Shown: piece after piece, positions 1-5,610 of the stretch
How the letters are laid out: each line of letters opens with the position of its first letter
Numbering within the stretch: position 1 is the stretch's first letter
Source: an uncultured Lachnospiraceae bacterium
GTDB lineage: Bacteria; Bacillota; Clostridia; Lachnospirales; Lachnospiraceae
Length of the DNA: 5,610 nucleotides
NCBI GenBank assembly: GCA_902797475.1
Contig: CADBTG010000001.1
Coordinates: 1 to 5,610, forward strand
Direction: 5' to 3'
Program-made: the position numbers and the translations under genes
Notes under the pieces: generated by a model
What the model was told of the DNA's origin: nothing
What the model saw: only the letters and a program-made list of their open reading frames with translations
Database searches by the model: none

Positions 1-1
1 G

Positions 2-712
2 ATTCCGCACAAGGAACTGAGCGATTTCGACCCGAAGGATTTCTTTAAGGACGCCGTGTTCTGCGGAGATTCCCTTCTGCATCATTTTCGTTTCCGGGCA
101 GGCCCGTCCGTGAAGCCGGAGATTTTCGGAGACCGCAACTTATCCGAATGGCTGACCATCGGAAGCTATTGCGTCAGAATTGCCGTGAAAGATGTGAAGA
201 CATTGCACGCGGGCGATCAGGCGTGCTGTCCCAAGTACCGCGGGGAGCGGGTCAATCTGTGGGATGCCATCCCCCAGACCGGCAAAACAAGAGTGATCAT
301 GTTTTTCGGACCGAACGACATCGGAATCACACTTGTGGACGGCTTCATCGACAATTACAAGGCTTTGATTGAGCATATCAGGGAAACGACCCCGAACGCA
401 AAGTTCTATATCCTGAGTGTCACGCCGATGAGAAAGGACATGCAGTTCATCGGCAGACTGGATAACGCAAACATTCACAAGGCCAACGAACGGCTTAAGG
501 AGATGTGCGAGGAGAACGGCTGGACTTATGTGGATGTCGAGTCCGCACTCTGCGATGCGAACGGTCACCTGCTTCTGTATAAAGACGGCAAGGCCATCTC
601 CGACGGAACCAACGTGCATCTGACTACCGACGGATACGCTTTTTGGAACGATCAGTTAGAGAAGCTTGCAAGAGAAGAGCTTCTGAAAGAATACTACGAG
701 GGAATGAAATGA
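2..712 (+). CDS. SGNH/GDSL-family hydrolase, 5' end outside the window
   Basis: This is the C-terminal 236 residues of a probable SGNH/GDSL esterase. The frame is open to the left edge with no stop, so the GTG at 56 is an internal valine and the true start lies upstream. The conserved blocks appear in order. Block I is FCGDSLL with the nucleophile Ser codon at 71-73. Block III is FFGPNDIG with the Asn codon at 314-316. Block V is the DGTNVHLT segment with the His codon at 617-619. The block V Asp lies five residues before the His, not the usual three, so the acid assignment is uncertain. Family members are mostly acyl esterases or acyltransferases on sugars. Next to an MBOAT acyltransferase this one probably acts on an acylated envelope glycan outside the cell, but the part that would show a signal peptide is not visible. 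Its stop overlaps the next start (ATGA), implying translational coupling. Confidence 0.9.
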   Translation: MPHKELSDFDPKDFFKDAVFCGDSLLHHFRFRAGPSVKPEIFGDRNLSEWLTIGSYCVRIAVKDVKTLHAGDQACCPKYRGERVNLWDAIPQTGKTRVIMFFGPNDIGITLVDGFIDNYKALIEHIRETTPNAKFYILSVTPMRKDMQFIGRLDNANIHKANERLKEMCEENGWTYVDVESALCDANGHLLLYKDGKAISDGTNVHLTTDGYAFWNDQLEKLAREELLKEYYEGMK

Positions 713-1194
713 AGAAAATAACCGCACTGTCATTGATTGTAATCATGCTCTGCCTTACCGCCTGCGGCAAAAAGGATGAGGAAAAGCCCGCCGCCAAGGC
801 AGCAACCCCTTCGGAAGTCTACGCGAAGATGGAGGAGCAGGTAACGTTCCCCGAGCCGATGGTGAAGCTCAGCGATGAAGACCTGCTGAACACGTTCGGT
901 TTTGAGACCGCGGGGTTTGATGAGTATGTTTACGCAATCTGCGAGAACATTCTTCTTGCCGAGAACATCGTTTTGATTAAGGTCAAGGATGAGACGGCCG
1001 CGGAAAAGGTTAAGCAGAAGCTTTCCGAATACGTGAATGACCAGACGATGATGTTGGAGTCTTATGTTCCCGAGCAGGCCGTCATTGCGAAGAAGAGCGT
1101 TGTCGGCGTGAAGGGCAATTTCGTTTACATGATCATGTCCTCGAAGGTTTCGGAGCTTGAGAAGATTGTAAACGATATGGTCGGAACGAATTAA
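709..1194 (+). CDS. Small lipoprotein, DUF4358-like
   Basis: This encodes a 161-residue exported lipoprotein. The ATG at 709 is chosen because it begins a classic lipoprotein signal: two lysines, a hydrophobic stretch and the lipobox LTAC, with Cys19 as the lipidated residue. A GAGGGA ribosome site at 698-703 precedes it by 5 nt. An upstream in-frame start at 643 would put 22 charged residues before the signal and is rejected. The mature part starts with a charged Lys/Glu/Ala linker, then a compact domain of about 120 residues with no obvious catalytic motif. The segment around VIAKKSVVGVKGNFVYMIMS and the overall size match what I recall of DUF4358, a family of unknown function common in Clostridia, often near MBOAT and DHHW genes. 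The start overlaps the SGNH stop (ATGA), so the two are probably made together. A role as accessory or scaffold for surface glycan acylation is inference from context only. Confidence 0.85.
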   Translation: MKKITALSLIVIMLCLTACGKKDEEKPAAKAATPSEVYAKMEEQVTFPEPMVKLSDEDLLNTFGFETAGFDEYVYAICENILLAENIVLIKVKDETAAEKVKQKLSEYVNDQTMMLESYVPEQAVIAKKSVVGVKGNFVYMIMSSKVSELEKIVNDMVGTN

Positions 1195-1222
1195 CCCGGA
1201 GGACGGGCTTTAAGGAAACATG

Positions 1223-1250
1223 ACGGGAAGCAGAACGGCTTCCCGTTTTT
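1223..1250 (+). terminator. Rho-independent terminator between lipoprotein and MBOAT genes
   Basis: A perfect 9-bp stem (ACGGGAAGC at 1223-1231, GCTTCCCGT at 1238-1246) with a 6-nt loop (AGAACG) runs straight into a T run at 1246-1250. This is a canonical intrinsic terminator 28 nt after the lipoprotein stop codon. It would end or attenuate transcripts of the SGNH and lipoprotein genes before the MBOAT gene, whose own start lies only 14 nt further on. Confidence 0.8.
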
Positions 1251-1252
1251 AT

Positions 1253-1267
1253 GAGGATATACTTATG
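1253..1267 (+). promoter_or_regulatory. Ribosome binding site fixing the MBOAT start
   Basis: GAGG at 1253-1256 lies 8 nt before the ATG at 1265. An alternative in-frame ATG at 1220 has only an AGGA 3 nt away, and starting there would translate through the terminator hairpin and add 15 residues unlike the family. AlgI-like proteins normally begin M-[VL]-F-S-S, which is exactly what the 1265 start gives. Confidence 0.75.
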
Positions 1268-2671
1268 GTATTCAGCAGCTTATTCTTTTTCTTTCTCTTT
1301 CTGCCGCTGTTTCTGGTGCTCTATTATGTGCTCCCGAAACGGGTGAAGAACTATGTGCTTTTGCTGTTCAGCCTTGTGTTCTATGCATGGGGAGAGCCGG
1401 TCTACGTATTTCTGATGCTCGGCATGACGCTGTCGGACTATATCCTCGGAAGAATCATGAACCGCTTTGACGAAGCACCCAAAAAGCGCAGGCTTTGCCT
1501 GATTCTTTCCATTGTAATCGATCTTTCCTGCCTCGCATTTTTCAAATATGCAGGCTTCCTTTTGGAGACGGTAAATGCCATCCCGGGCGTCATGATCCGG
1601 TTCAAAGAGATTGCGCTGCCCATCGGCATCAGCTTCTTTACGTTCCAGACCATGAGCTACACGATCGACCTTTACCGCCGTGAGGTTACCGTCGAGAAGA
1701 ATTATCTCGAATACCTCATGTACGTTTCGATGTTCCCGCAGCTGATTGCCGGCCCGATCGTCCGCTATAAGACCGTGAAGGAGGAGCTTCACGAGCGCAC
1801 GATCAGGAGGGATGAGGTTGTTGACGGTGCCATGCGGTTCGTATACGGACTGCTGAAGAAGGTGCTTCTCGCGAACCGTCTCGGGACGCTTTTTGACGAG
1901 GCTGTAGCTGCTGCCAATCCGAGCATGGCATTTGCCTGGATGGGAGCGGTCGCATTTACCTTACAGCTCTATCTCGATTTCTCGGCCTACAGCGATATGG
2001 CCATCGGACTCGGGCAGATGCTCGGTTTCCACTTCAACGAAAACTTCAAATACCCTCTCGCCGCGGATTCCGTGACCGAATTCTGGCGCAGATGGCATAT
2101 CTCTCTGTCATCCTGGTTTAGGGATTACGTCTACATTCCCCTGGGCGGCAACCGGTGCAAAGTGCCGCGGCAGATTTTTAACCTTGCGGTTGTCTGGTTC
2201 CTTACGGGCCTGTGGCACGGCGCGTCGTGGAACTATGTGCTCTGGGGCGTCTATTACGGCATCCTTTTGTGCCTCGAGAAGTTTGTCTACGGAAAGAAGC
2301 TTGAGAAGGCGCCGAAGGTGATCAGGCATATCTACCTTTGCTTCATCGTGGTTGTCGGCTTCACGCTGTTCGCCATCGAGGATTTCAAAAAGATGACCGC
2401 GTATCTCTCGCACATGTTCACCAATCGCGGCGGAATTTGCGACAGCGGGCTTCTGTTCTATCTGCAAAACTACGGCTTCGTGCTTGCGGTTGCGATTCTC
2501 GTGAGCCTCCCGCTGTTCCCGGTTTTGAAGCGGAAGCTCGAGACGGCGGGCAAGAAGACGCAGTGGGTGCTCGGCACCTGCTATGCGGTTTTGGTGGCGG
2601 CTCTGTTCCTTGTCGCGATTTCGTACATGGTGGCGGATACTTACAATCCGTTCCTGTACTTCAGGTTTTAA
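1265..2671 (+). CDS. MBOAT-family membrane O-acyltransferase (AlgI/PatA-like)
   Basis: This is a 468-residue polytopic membrane protein, the usual AlgI-like length. It opens MVFSSLFFFFLFLP and carries the family landmarks. These are an FYAWGEP segment near residue 40, LPIGISFFTFQTMSYTIDLYR around 118-138, and MFPQLIAGPIVRY around 155-167. The signature FWRRWHISLSSWFRDYVYIPLGGNR has His278, and TGLWHGASWN has His318, the position of the essential MBOAT histidine. Many hydrophobic helices lie on both sides, ending with a C-terminal helix just before the last residues YNPFLYFRF. Known relatives move acetyl (acyl) groups across the membrane to be placed on exported polysaccharide by an AlgJ/AlgX-type partner. 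The next gene, 12 nt downstream, encodes such a partner. Both histidines are present, so it looks active. The acceptor polymer is unknown. Expression must come from read-through of the upstream terminator or a promoter I cannot identify. Confidence 0.93.
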   Translation: MVFSSLFFFFLFLPLFLVLYYVLPKRVKNYVLLLFSLVFYAWGEPVYVFLMLGMTLSDYILGRIMNRFDEAPKKRRLCLILSIVIDLSCLAFFKYAGFLLETVNAIPGVMIRFKEIALPIGISFFTFQTMSYTIDLYRREVTVEKNYLEYLMYVSMFPQLIAGPIVRYKTVKEELHERTIRRDEVVDGAMRFVYGLLKKVLLANRLGTLFDEAVAAANPSMAFAWMGAVAFTLQLYLDFSAYSDMAIGLGQMLGFHFNENFKYPLAADSVTEFWRRWHISLSSWFRDYVYIPLGGNRCKVPRQIFNLAVVWFLTGLWHGASWNYVLWGVYYGILLCLEKFVYGKKLEKAPKVIRHIYLCFIVVVGFTLFAIEDFKKMTAYLSHMFTNRGGICDSGLLFYLQNYGFVLAVAILVSLPLFPVLKRKLETAGKKTQWVLGTCYAVLVAALFLVAISYMVADTYNPFLYFRF

Positions 2672-2683
2672 GGGGGTGCGCGC

Positions 2684-3829
2684 ATGAACAGAGTGATTAA
2701 AACAATACTGGTGATCGTTCTTGCGGGCATTACGCTTGCGTTCTCCGTTGCCACAATCCTCGCGCCGAAGAAGGATTTTTCGGAAAATGAGAACCGCGTT
2801 CTGGAGCCTGCCCCGGAATTCACTGTGGAAAATGTGAAGGACGGCTCGTTTATGAGCAACACCGAAACTTATGTGTCGGACCATTTTATATTCCGCGACT
2901 ATTTCATGACCGTGAGGACGCTTTACGAGCAGGCGACGGGCAGAAACCGCATCAACAACATTTATATGTGCAAAGACGGCTACTATATCGAAGAGTACGA
3001 CGGCCTGCAGAACTCGGACCGCATTATATCGGCCGTCAAGAGGCTGATGGAGCGGACCACGCAGACGAGGGTCAGAGCGGTGCTGGCGCCGACGGCCGTA
3101 ACCGTTTACGCCGATAAGCTTCCCGCCACGGCGAAGAACGCCGACCAGGAGGCAGACAGGCTTGCCGTGGAAAATGCGACGCAGGCTTATGCCGATTCGC
3201 TTTCGGAGGGCGACTTTGCCTGGGTGGATATCACCGATGCCCTGTAGAATGCCGGCGATGAGCAGCTCTTTTATAAGCTCGACCACCACTGGACCACATA
3301 CGGCGCTTACGTCGCTTATTGTGAGATCATCAAAAGCTTCGGTTTTACGCCGCTTTCGCGGGAGCAGTTTAAAGAGGAGATCGTAAGCACGGAGTTTCGC
3401 GGCACATTTGCCTCAAAAGTGAATGACCTTACGGCAAAGCCCGACGTGGTGAAGGCATTCTTCAGTGACCGGCTCTCGCTTTCGGTAAAGTATTCCGACA
3501 AGAAGCTCGAAACGGACACGCTGTACGCGCCGGAGTATCTTTCCAAAAAGGACAAGTATTCGTATTTTTTGAATAACCAGAATACGTTCGTGGAGATTCA
3601 CAACGCCAATGCGCAGACAGAAAAAGTGCTCGCCGTTATCAAGGACAGCTATGCAAACTGCATGATTCCTTTCCTTTGCGAGCACTTTGAGACGATTTAT
3701 GTTTTTGATACGAGATACTACAGAGGCAAGGTTACGGATTTCATCGCCGAAAACGGCGTGACCGACGTCCTGTTCCTCTATAACATGCATACGATTGATA
3801 ACGATCCCGGAGTCGCGATGATCCGGTAG
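2684..3829 (+). pseudogene. DHHW-family protein (AlgJ/AlgX-like) interrupted by an in-frame TAG
   Basis: A single reading frame of 382 codons encodes a complete DHHW-family protein except for one TAG at 3245-3247, at codon 188. The start is well supported: a GGGGG-rich ribosome site at 2672-2676 lies 7 nt before the ATG. The N-terminus has a signal anchor (about residues 6-26) followed by the family hallmark FSENENRVL. After the TAG the same frame continues without damage through LDHHWTTYGAY (Asp200, His201, His202, Trp203) and IKDSYANCMIPF (Ser322). It ends TDVLFLYNMHTIDNDP at a TAG stop, as relatives do. By analogy with AlgJ/AlgX, Asp200, His202 and Ser322 would form the catalytic triad, so the 187-residue product made before the TAG lacks all of it. 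The second half has no in-frame start before the DHHW motif; the first is a GTG at 3419. The frame is otherwise clean, so this is a recent mutation, a sequence error or a read-through codon. The active form would be a membrane-anchored extracellular acyltransferase or esterase partner of the MBOAT protein. Confidence 0.88.
3245..3247 (+). other. In-frame amber codon within the DHHW gene
   Basis: The codons read CTG TAG AAT, giving DITDAL-stop-NAGDEQLFYKLDHHW. One base change from CAG (Gln) or AAG (Lys) would restore the frame. The same gene ends with a TAG, while the other four readable stops in the window are TGA, TAA, TAA and TAA, so there is no sign of general TAG reassignment. Confidence 0.9.
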
Positions 3830-3832
3830 GGC

Positions 3833-5002
3833 TTATTTCTCCTGTCCCGCAAAGACGGAGGTCTTCAGGGCAGCGAGATCAACATCTGCATCCTTCCCGC
3901 AGATGACCTTCTCGAAATACGGAAGCATCAGCGCGAGGTCTTCTTCGAGGACGGCGTGGCCTTCCTTGTGGACATGGATTACGACGCGGTCACCGCGGCC
4001 GAGGAAGCCGTACAGGCGGTCCGCTAACCGGTAGCATTCCCACATCGACGGGGCGTTGACCCAGTCCTCGCTCTGCGCCGAAGCAATGATGAAATAACAA
4101 CGGTCCGAACCCGCCGAAAGGGCTGCCAGTTCATGCTGCTCAAGCGGAATCTCTTCGGGCGTCTTAAAAGAAAGAAAACGGTCATTAAACCAGCCGCGTT
4201 CCGCGTCGCTTTGCAGACAGGAAAGCGGCTCGTTTTGTTGATAGGTATATTCGCTGCTGCCGCCGATCGGGGAGAAATCATAGCATTTGCCCTCGGAGAA
4301 GAAACGGTAGAGGGCAAGGCCGCCCGCGCCCGAGCAGGACGGTGCAACCATGCGGAAACGGCGGTCATATGCGCCGGCAACGGCAGTCGCTTTTCCGTAG
4401 CGGGACACGCCGGTCACGACGGACAGGTTCGGATTCACGTTGAGCTCCCTGCCCACGCCCCCGATGACGGCATCGAGAATCTTCGAAAGACCCCAGGCCC
4501 ATGCCATCAGAACGCCGGTCTGCGAGGCGGCGTCTTCGCCGTAAGGGTAAAGCTCATAAAAGGCACCCTCGTGCTTCGTATCGTCCGAAGCGACGAGCGA
4601 GCTGTTGTTTGCAAAAACGGCATACCCGCGGTCGAGTGCATATTGCATGCTCGGAAGCGGATGCATCGCGATGATGCAGGGGTAACCGCCCTCGGGCGCG
4701 GGAACCTTTTCGGGATCCGGCAGAAACACAGGCAGCGACCAGGACGCGCTCCGGCCGTCCTTACTAACCGTGACGGTCAGATTCTTCGCGCCTTCCGCAG
4801 GCATGGTTCCGAAAAAGGATATCATCACGGCGCCTTCGTCGGCTATCGAATAGCTGACCTGCTCTCCCTCGCGCCAATATCCGTACATCTCGCTTTGATA
4901 AAGCCCGCGAAGCTCGTCGGCGCGTGCCGCCCAGCCCTTCGGGTCGGTAAGCCTGTCCCCATTTTGAAATGTAAATATGTCAGGATATGAATGCTCGCTC
5001 AT
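3833..5002 (-). CDS. CE15-like alpha/beta hydrolase (glucuronoyl esterase type), cytoplasmic
   Basis: This is a 389-residue protein. The ATG at 5002-5000 has a GGAGG site 7 nt upstream on the minus strand. There is no signal peptide, whereas studied CE15 glucuronoyl esterases are generally secreted. The nucleophile motif is GVSRYGKA with Ser200, Arg201 and Lys204, matching the GCSRxGK pattern of CE15 and unlike GxSxG lipases or acetylxylan esterases. The segment PSCSGAGG at 221-228 matches the CE15 PxESGxGG stretch, but Cys223 sits where Glu is usual. Asp313 in QSEDWVNAP could be the acid instead, and His349 in KEGHAV is the likely catalytic histidine. The N-terminal WAARADELRGLYQSEMYG block also fits CE15 proteins. 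CE15 enzymes cleave esters of glucuronic acid with alcohols in plant xylan or lignin. An intracellular member could act on imported oligosaccharides, or the substrate may be different. The gene converges on the acylation cluster and has its own promoter, so a direct link is not implied. Confidence 0.85.
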   Translation of the reverse strand: MSEHSYPDIFTFQNGDRLTDPKGWAARADELRGLYQSEMYGYWREGEQVSYSIADEGAVMISFFGTMPAEGAKNLTVTVSKDGRSASWSLPVFLPDPEKVPAPEGGYPCIIAMHPLPSMQYALDRGYAVFANNSSLVASDDTKHEGAFYELYPYGEDAASQTGVLMAWAWGLSKILDAVIGGVGRELNVNPNLSVVTGVSRYGKATAVAGAYDRRFRMVAPSCSGAGGLALYRFFSEGKCYDFSPIGGSSEYTYQQNEPLSCLQSDAERGWFNDRFLSFKTPEEIPLEQHELAALSAGSDRCYFIIASAQSEDWVNAPSMWECYRLADRLYGFLGRGDRVVIHVHKEGHAVLEEDLALMLPYFEKVICGKDADVDLAALKTSVFAGQEK

Positions 5003-5034
5003 AGTGCCCCCTCCGTGTGGATTCTTATTCTGTC

Positions 5035-5063
5035 AGTATAGCGGAAAAAGGGCCCACGCGCAA
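5035..5063 (-). promoter_or_regulatory. Sigma-70-type promoter for the CE15-like gene
   Basis: On the minus strand the -35 box is TTGCGC (5063-5058) and the -10 box is TATACT (5040-5035, five of six matches), with the ideal 17-bp spacer. The predicted transcript start near 5028 gives a leader of about 25 nt containing the GGAGG ribosome site. Confidence 0.65.
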
Positions 5064-5086
5064 GGCTTTTAGGGCTGCTTTTCCGC
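5041..5086. repeat. Inverted repeat overlapping the leftward promoter
   Basis: GCGGAAAA at 5041-5048 and TTTTCCGC at 5079-5086 are perfect 8-bp inverted arms 30 bp apart. One arm abuts the -10 box and the other lies upstream of the -35 box, a plausible layout for a repressor looping or paired half-sites. The arms are short and could be chance. Confidence 0.25.
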
Positions 5087-5177
5087 CACATTTCAAAAAA
5101 GGATGCGCACCGTCAGAATGGGAAATGACAGATAATATTGCATTTTCCACAGGTGGCCGAAGCGGGTGCCGCCGTTC

Positions 5178-5206
5178 TTGTTCCGCATGTTTTTTCGTGA
5201 TATAAT
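5178..5206 (+). promoter_or_regulatory. Extended -10 promoter for the DUF3795-like gene
   Basis: A consensus TATAAT at 5201-5206 is preceded by TG (5198-5199), forming an extended -10, and lies 17 bp after a weak -35 box, TTGTTC (5178-5183). The -10 sits in a perfect palindrome, TATAATTATA (5201-5210), so a TATAAT also reads on the minus strand. Transcription would begin near 5213 and give a leader of about 80 nt. Confidence 0.7.
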
Positions 5207-5227
5207 TATATTGGTGGTGGATTTGCG

Positions 5228-5243
5228 CGCGGCAGGGGCCGCG
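5228..5243 (+). other. GC-only hairpin in the 5' leader of the DUF3795-like gene
   Basis: CGCGGC (5228-5233) and GCCGCG (5238-5243) form a 6-bp all-GC stem with an AGGG loop, about 15 nt after the predicted transcript start. No T run follows, so it is not an intrinsic terminator. It could stabilise the 5' end of the mRNA or have no function. Confidence 0.4.
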
Positions 5244-5294
5244 ACCTGAGAATGGGAGAAGGAGGGCGCAGACCGTTGTCTGTGCGAATATGGG

Positions 5295-5610
5295 ATGGAT
5301 TATTCAAAGATTAAAGAAGAATTTGCGAAATACGGGCTCGAGTTTCCCGATTCCCTGAAGGGGGAAGGACTTACCGAGGAACAGAAGCAGGAAATCAACC
5401 CCTGCGGCACGTTCTGCGGCAAATGCGACGACTACGGTGTAACCTGCGACGGCTGTCGGAATCGGCAGGGTCTGCCTCTGTGGCAGCAGATGTTCGGCAA
5501 TACGACGCCGTGTCCTTATTATGACTGTTCTGCTAAGAAGGGATTTCACGACTGCTCGCAGTGCGACAAGCTCCCGTGTCCCGAATACTTTTCGTATCCG
5601 GATCCGGATA
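5295..5610 (+). CDS. Cysteine-rich DUF3795-like protein, 3' end outside the window
   Basis: The frame opens at the ATG at 5295 and stays open to the right edge, giving 105 residues. After a charged N-terminal stretch (about 1-35) come ten cysteines at 37, 41, 44, 51, 54, 73, 78, 87, 90 and 95. They lie in the patterns CGTFCGKC, CDGCR, CPYYDC and CSQCDKLPCPEYF. This layout (CGxxCxxC, CxGCR, then YxC, CxxC and PC) matches DUF3795-type small bacterial proteins, which are thought to bind metal or an Fe-S cluster; the function is unknown. The CX3CX2C element resembles a radical-SAM motif, but the size and the remaining cysteines argue against that family. No ribosome site stands at the normal distance: GGAGG at 5261-5265 is 29 nt upstream, and only GGG directly abuts the ATG. 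An upstream non-ATG start is therefore possible, though the upstream codons look non-coding. Confidence 0.8.
   Translation, partial: MDYSKIKEEFAKYGLEFPDSLKGEGLTEEQKQEINPCGTFCGKCDDYGVTCDGCRNRQGLPLWQQMFGNTTPCPYYDCSAKKGFHDCSQCDKLPCPEYFSYPDPD

Larger units (their letters stand above)
2..3829 (+). other. Envelope glycan acylation gene cluster
   Basis: Four co-directional genes are packed as SGNH hydrolase, DUF4358-like lipoprotein, MBOAT acyltransferase and DHHW protein, with gaps of -4, 70 and 12 nt. The MBOAT plus AlgJ/AlgX-like pairing is the established core of polysaccharide O-acetylation systems. The SGNH hydrolase and lipoprotein are likely accessories. Because of the terminator at 1223-1250 the cluster may behave as two transcription units, 2-1194 and 1265-3829. 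The polymer being modified and any genes further left are outside the window. Confidence 0.65.
5003..5294. other. Divergent intergenic region
   Basis: These 292 bases between the CE15-like gene (leftward) and the DUF3795-like gene (rightward) hold one promoter for each direction, an inverted repeat over the leftward promoter and a GC hairpin in the rightward leader. I see no RNA gene, tRNA or convincing small protein. The stretch 5087-5177 shows nothing I can name. Confidence 0.6.

Noticed and set aside
1258..1263. TATACT just before the MBOAT start as a -10 box
   Set aside because: There is no -35 box at a suitable distance (ACGGCT) and the transcript would start inside the coding region, removing the ribosome site.
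2108..3289. Long minus-strand open frame (393 codons) antisense to the MBOAT and DHHW genes
   Set aside because: The translation is rich in Arg and His with no domain motif, has no good ribosome site, and crosses two strongly supported + strand genes. It is a shadow of GC-biased coding.
3245..3829. Genome-wide TAG reassignment (TAG read as Gln)
   Set aside because: The DHHW gene itself ends at the expected family C-terminus with TAG at 3827-3829. Reading through it would add over 60 residues made only of antisense to the next gene.
3856..3875. Small AAGAC/GTCTT stem near the convergent stops as a terminator
   Set aside because: The stem is only 5 bp, has no T run on either strand and lies inside the CE15-like coding sequence.
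4133..4990. Plus-strand open frame (285 codons) antisense to the CE15-like gene
   Set aside because: The Arg/Ala/Gly-rich translation has no recognisable motif; the opposite strand carries clear hydrolase motifs throughout.
5017..5205. Open frame of 62 codons in the divergent intergenic region
   Set aside because: It begins within the leftward promoter region, has no ribosome site and no recognisable sequence features.
5403..5426. CX3CX2C motif as a radical-SAM enzyme
   Set aside because: The motif is part of a dense ten-cysteine pattern typical of DUF3795-like proteins, and the surrounding sequence lacks radical-SAM barrel features.

Overview
The window reads as chromosomal DNA from an anaerobic Gram-positive Clostridia-type bacterium (Lachnospiraceae/Oscillospiraceae or a close relative). 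This is an inference from three things: moderately GC-rich coding (slightly above half by eye), strong AGGAGG-type ribosome sites, and the gene families present. I see no tRNA, rRNA, CRISPR array, transposase, phage gene or attachment site.

Left region (2-3829, all + strand): a tightly packed cluster for modifying cell-envelope or exported polysaccharide. In order it holds the C-terminal part of an SGNH/GDSL hydrolase, a small DUF4358-type lipoprotein that overlaps it by ATGA, an MBOAT (AlgI-like) membrane O-acyltransferase, and a DHHW-family protein resembling AlgJ/AlgX. By analogy with alginate acetylation, the MBOAT protein would pass acyl groups across the membrane and the surface-anchored DHHW protein would place them on a glycan. 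The SGNH hydrolase could remove or move acyl groups. The acceptor polymer cannot be read from the sequence. Two features break the simple operon picture. An intrinsic terminator sits between the lipoprotein gene and the MBOAT gene. The DHHW gene has an in-frame TAG at 3245-3247, upstream of the codons for all its catalytic residues, while the rest of the frame stays intact.

Middle (3833-5002, - strand): a gene convergent with the cluster (stop codons only 3 nt apart) encodes a cytoplasmic alpha/beta hydrolase of the CE15 glucuronoyl-esterase type. Cysteine replaces the usual acidic residue in its SGxGG segment. It has a good promoter of its own.

Right (5003-5610): a divergent intergenic region of 292 bases carries that promoter, a strong extended -10 promoter for the + strand, and a GC hairpin in the resulting leader. 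It leads into a cysteine-rich DUF3795-like protein that runs off the right edge.

The most notable item is the nonsense-interrupted DHHW gene inside an otherwise intact acylation cluster. The gene families themselves are known; I found no convincing wholly new system.
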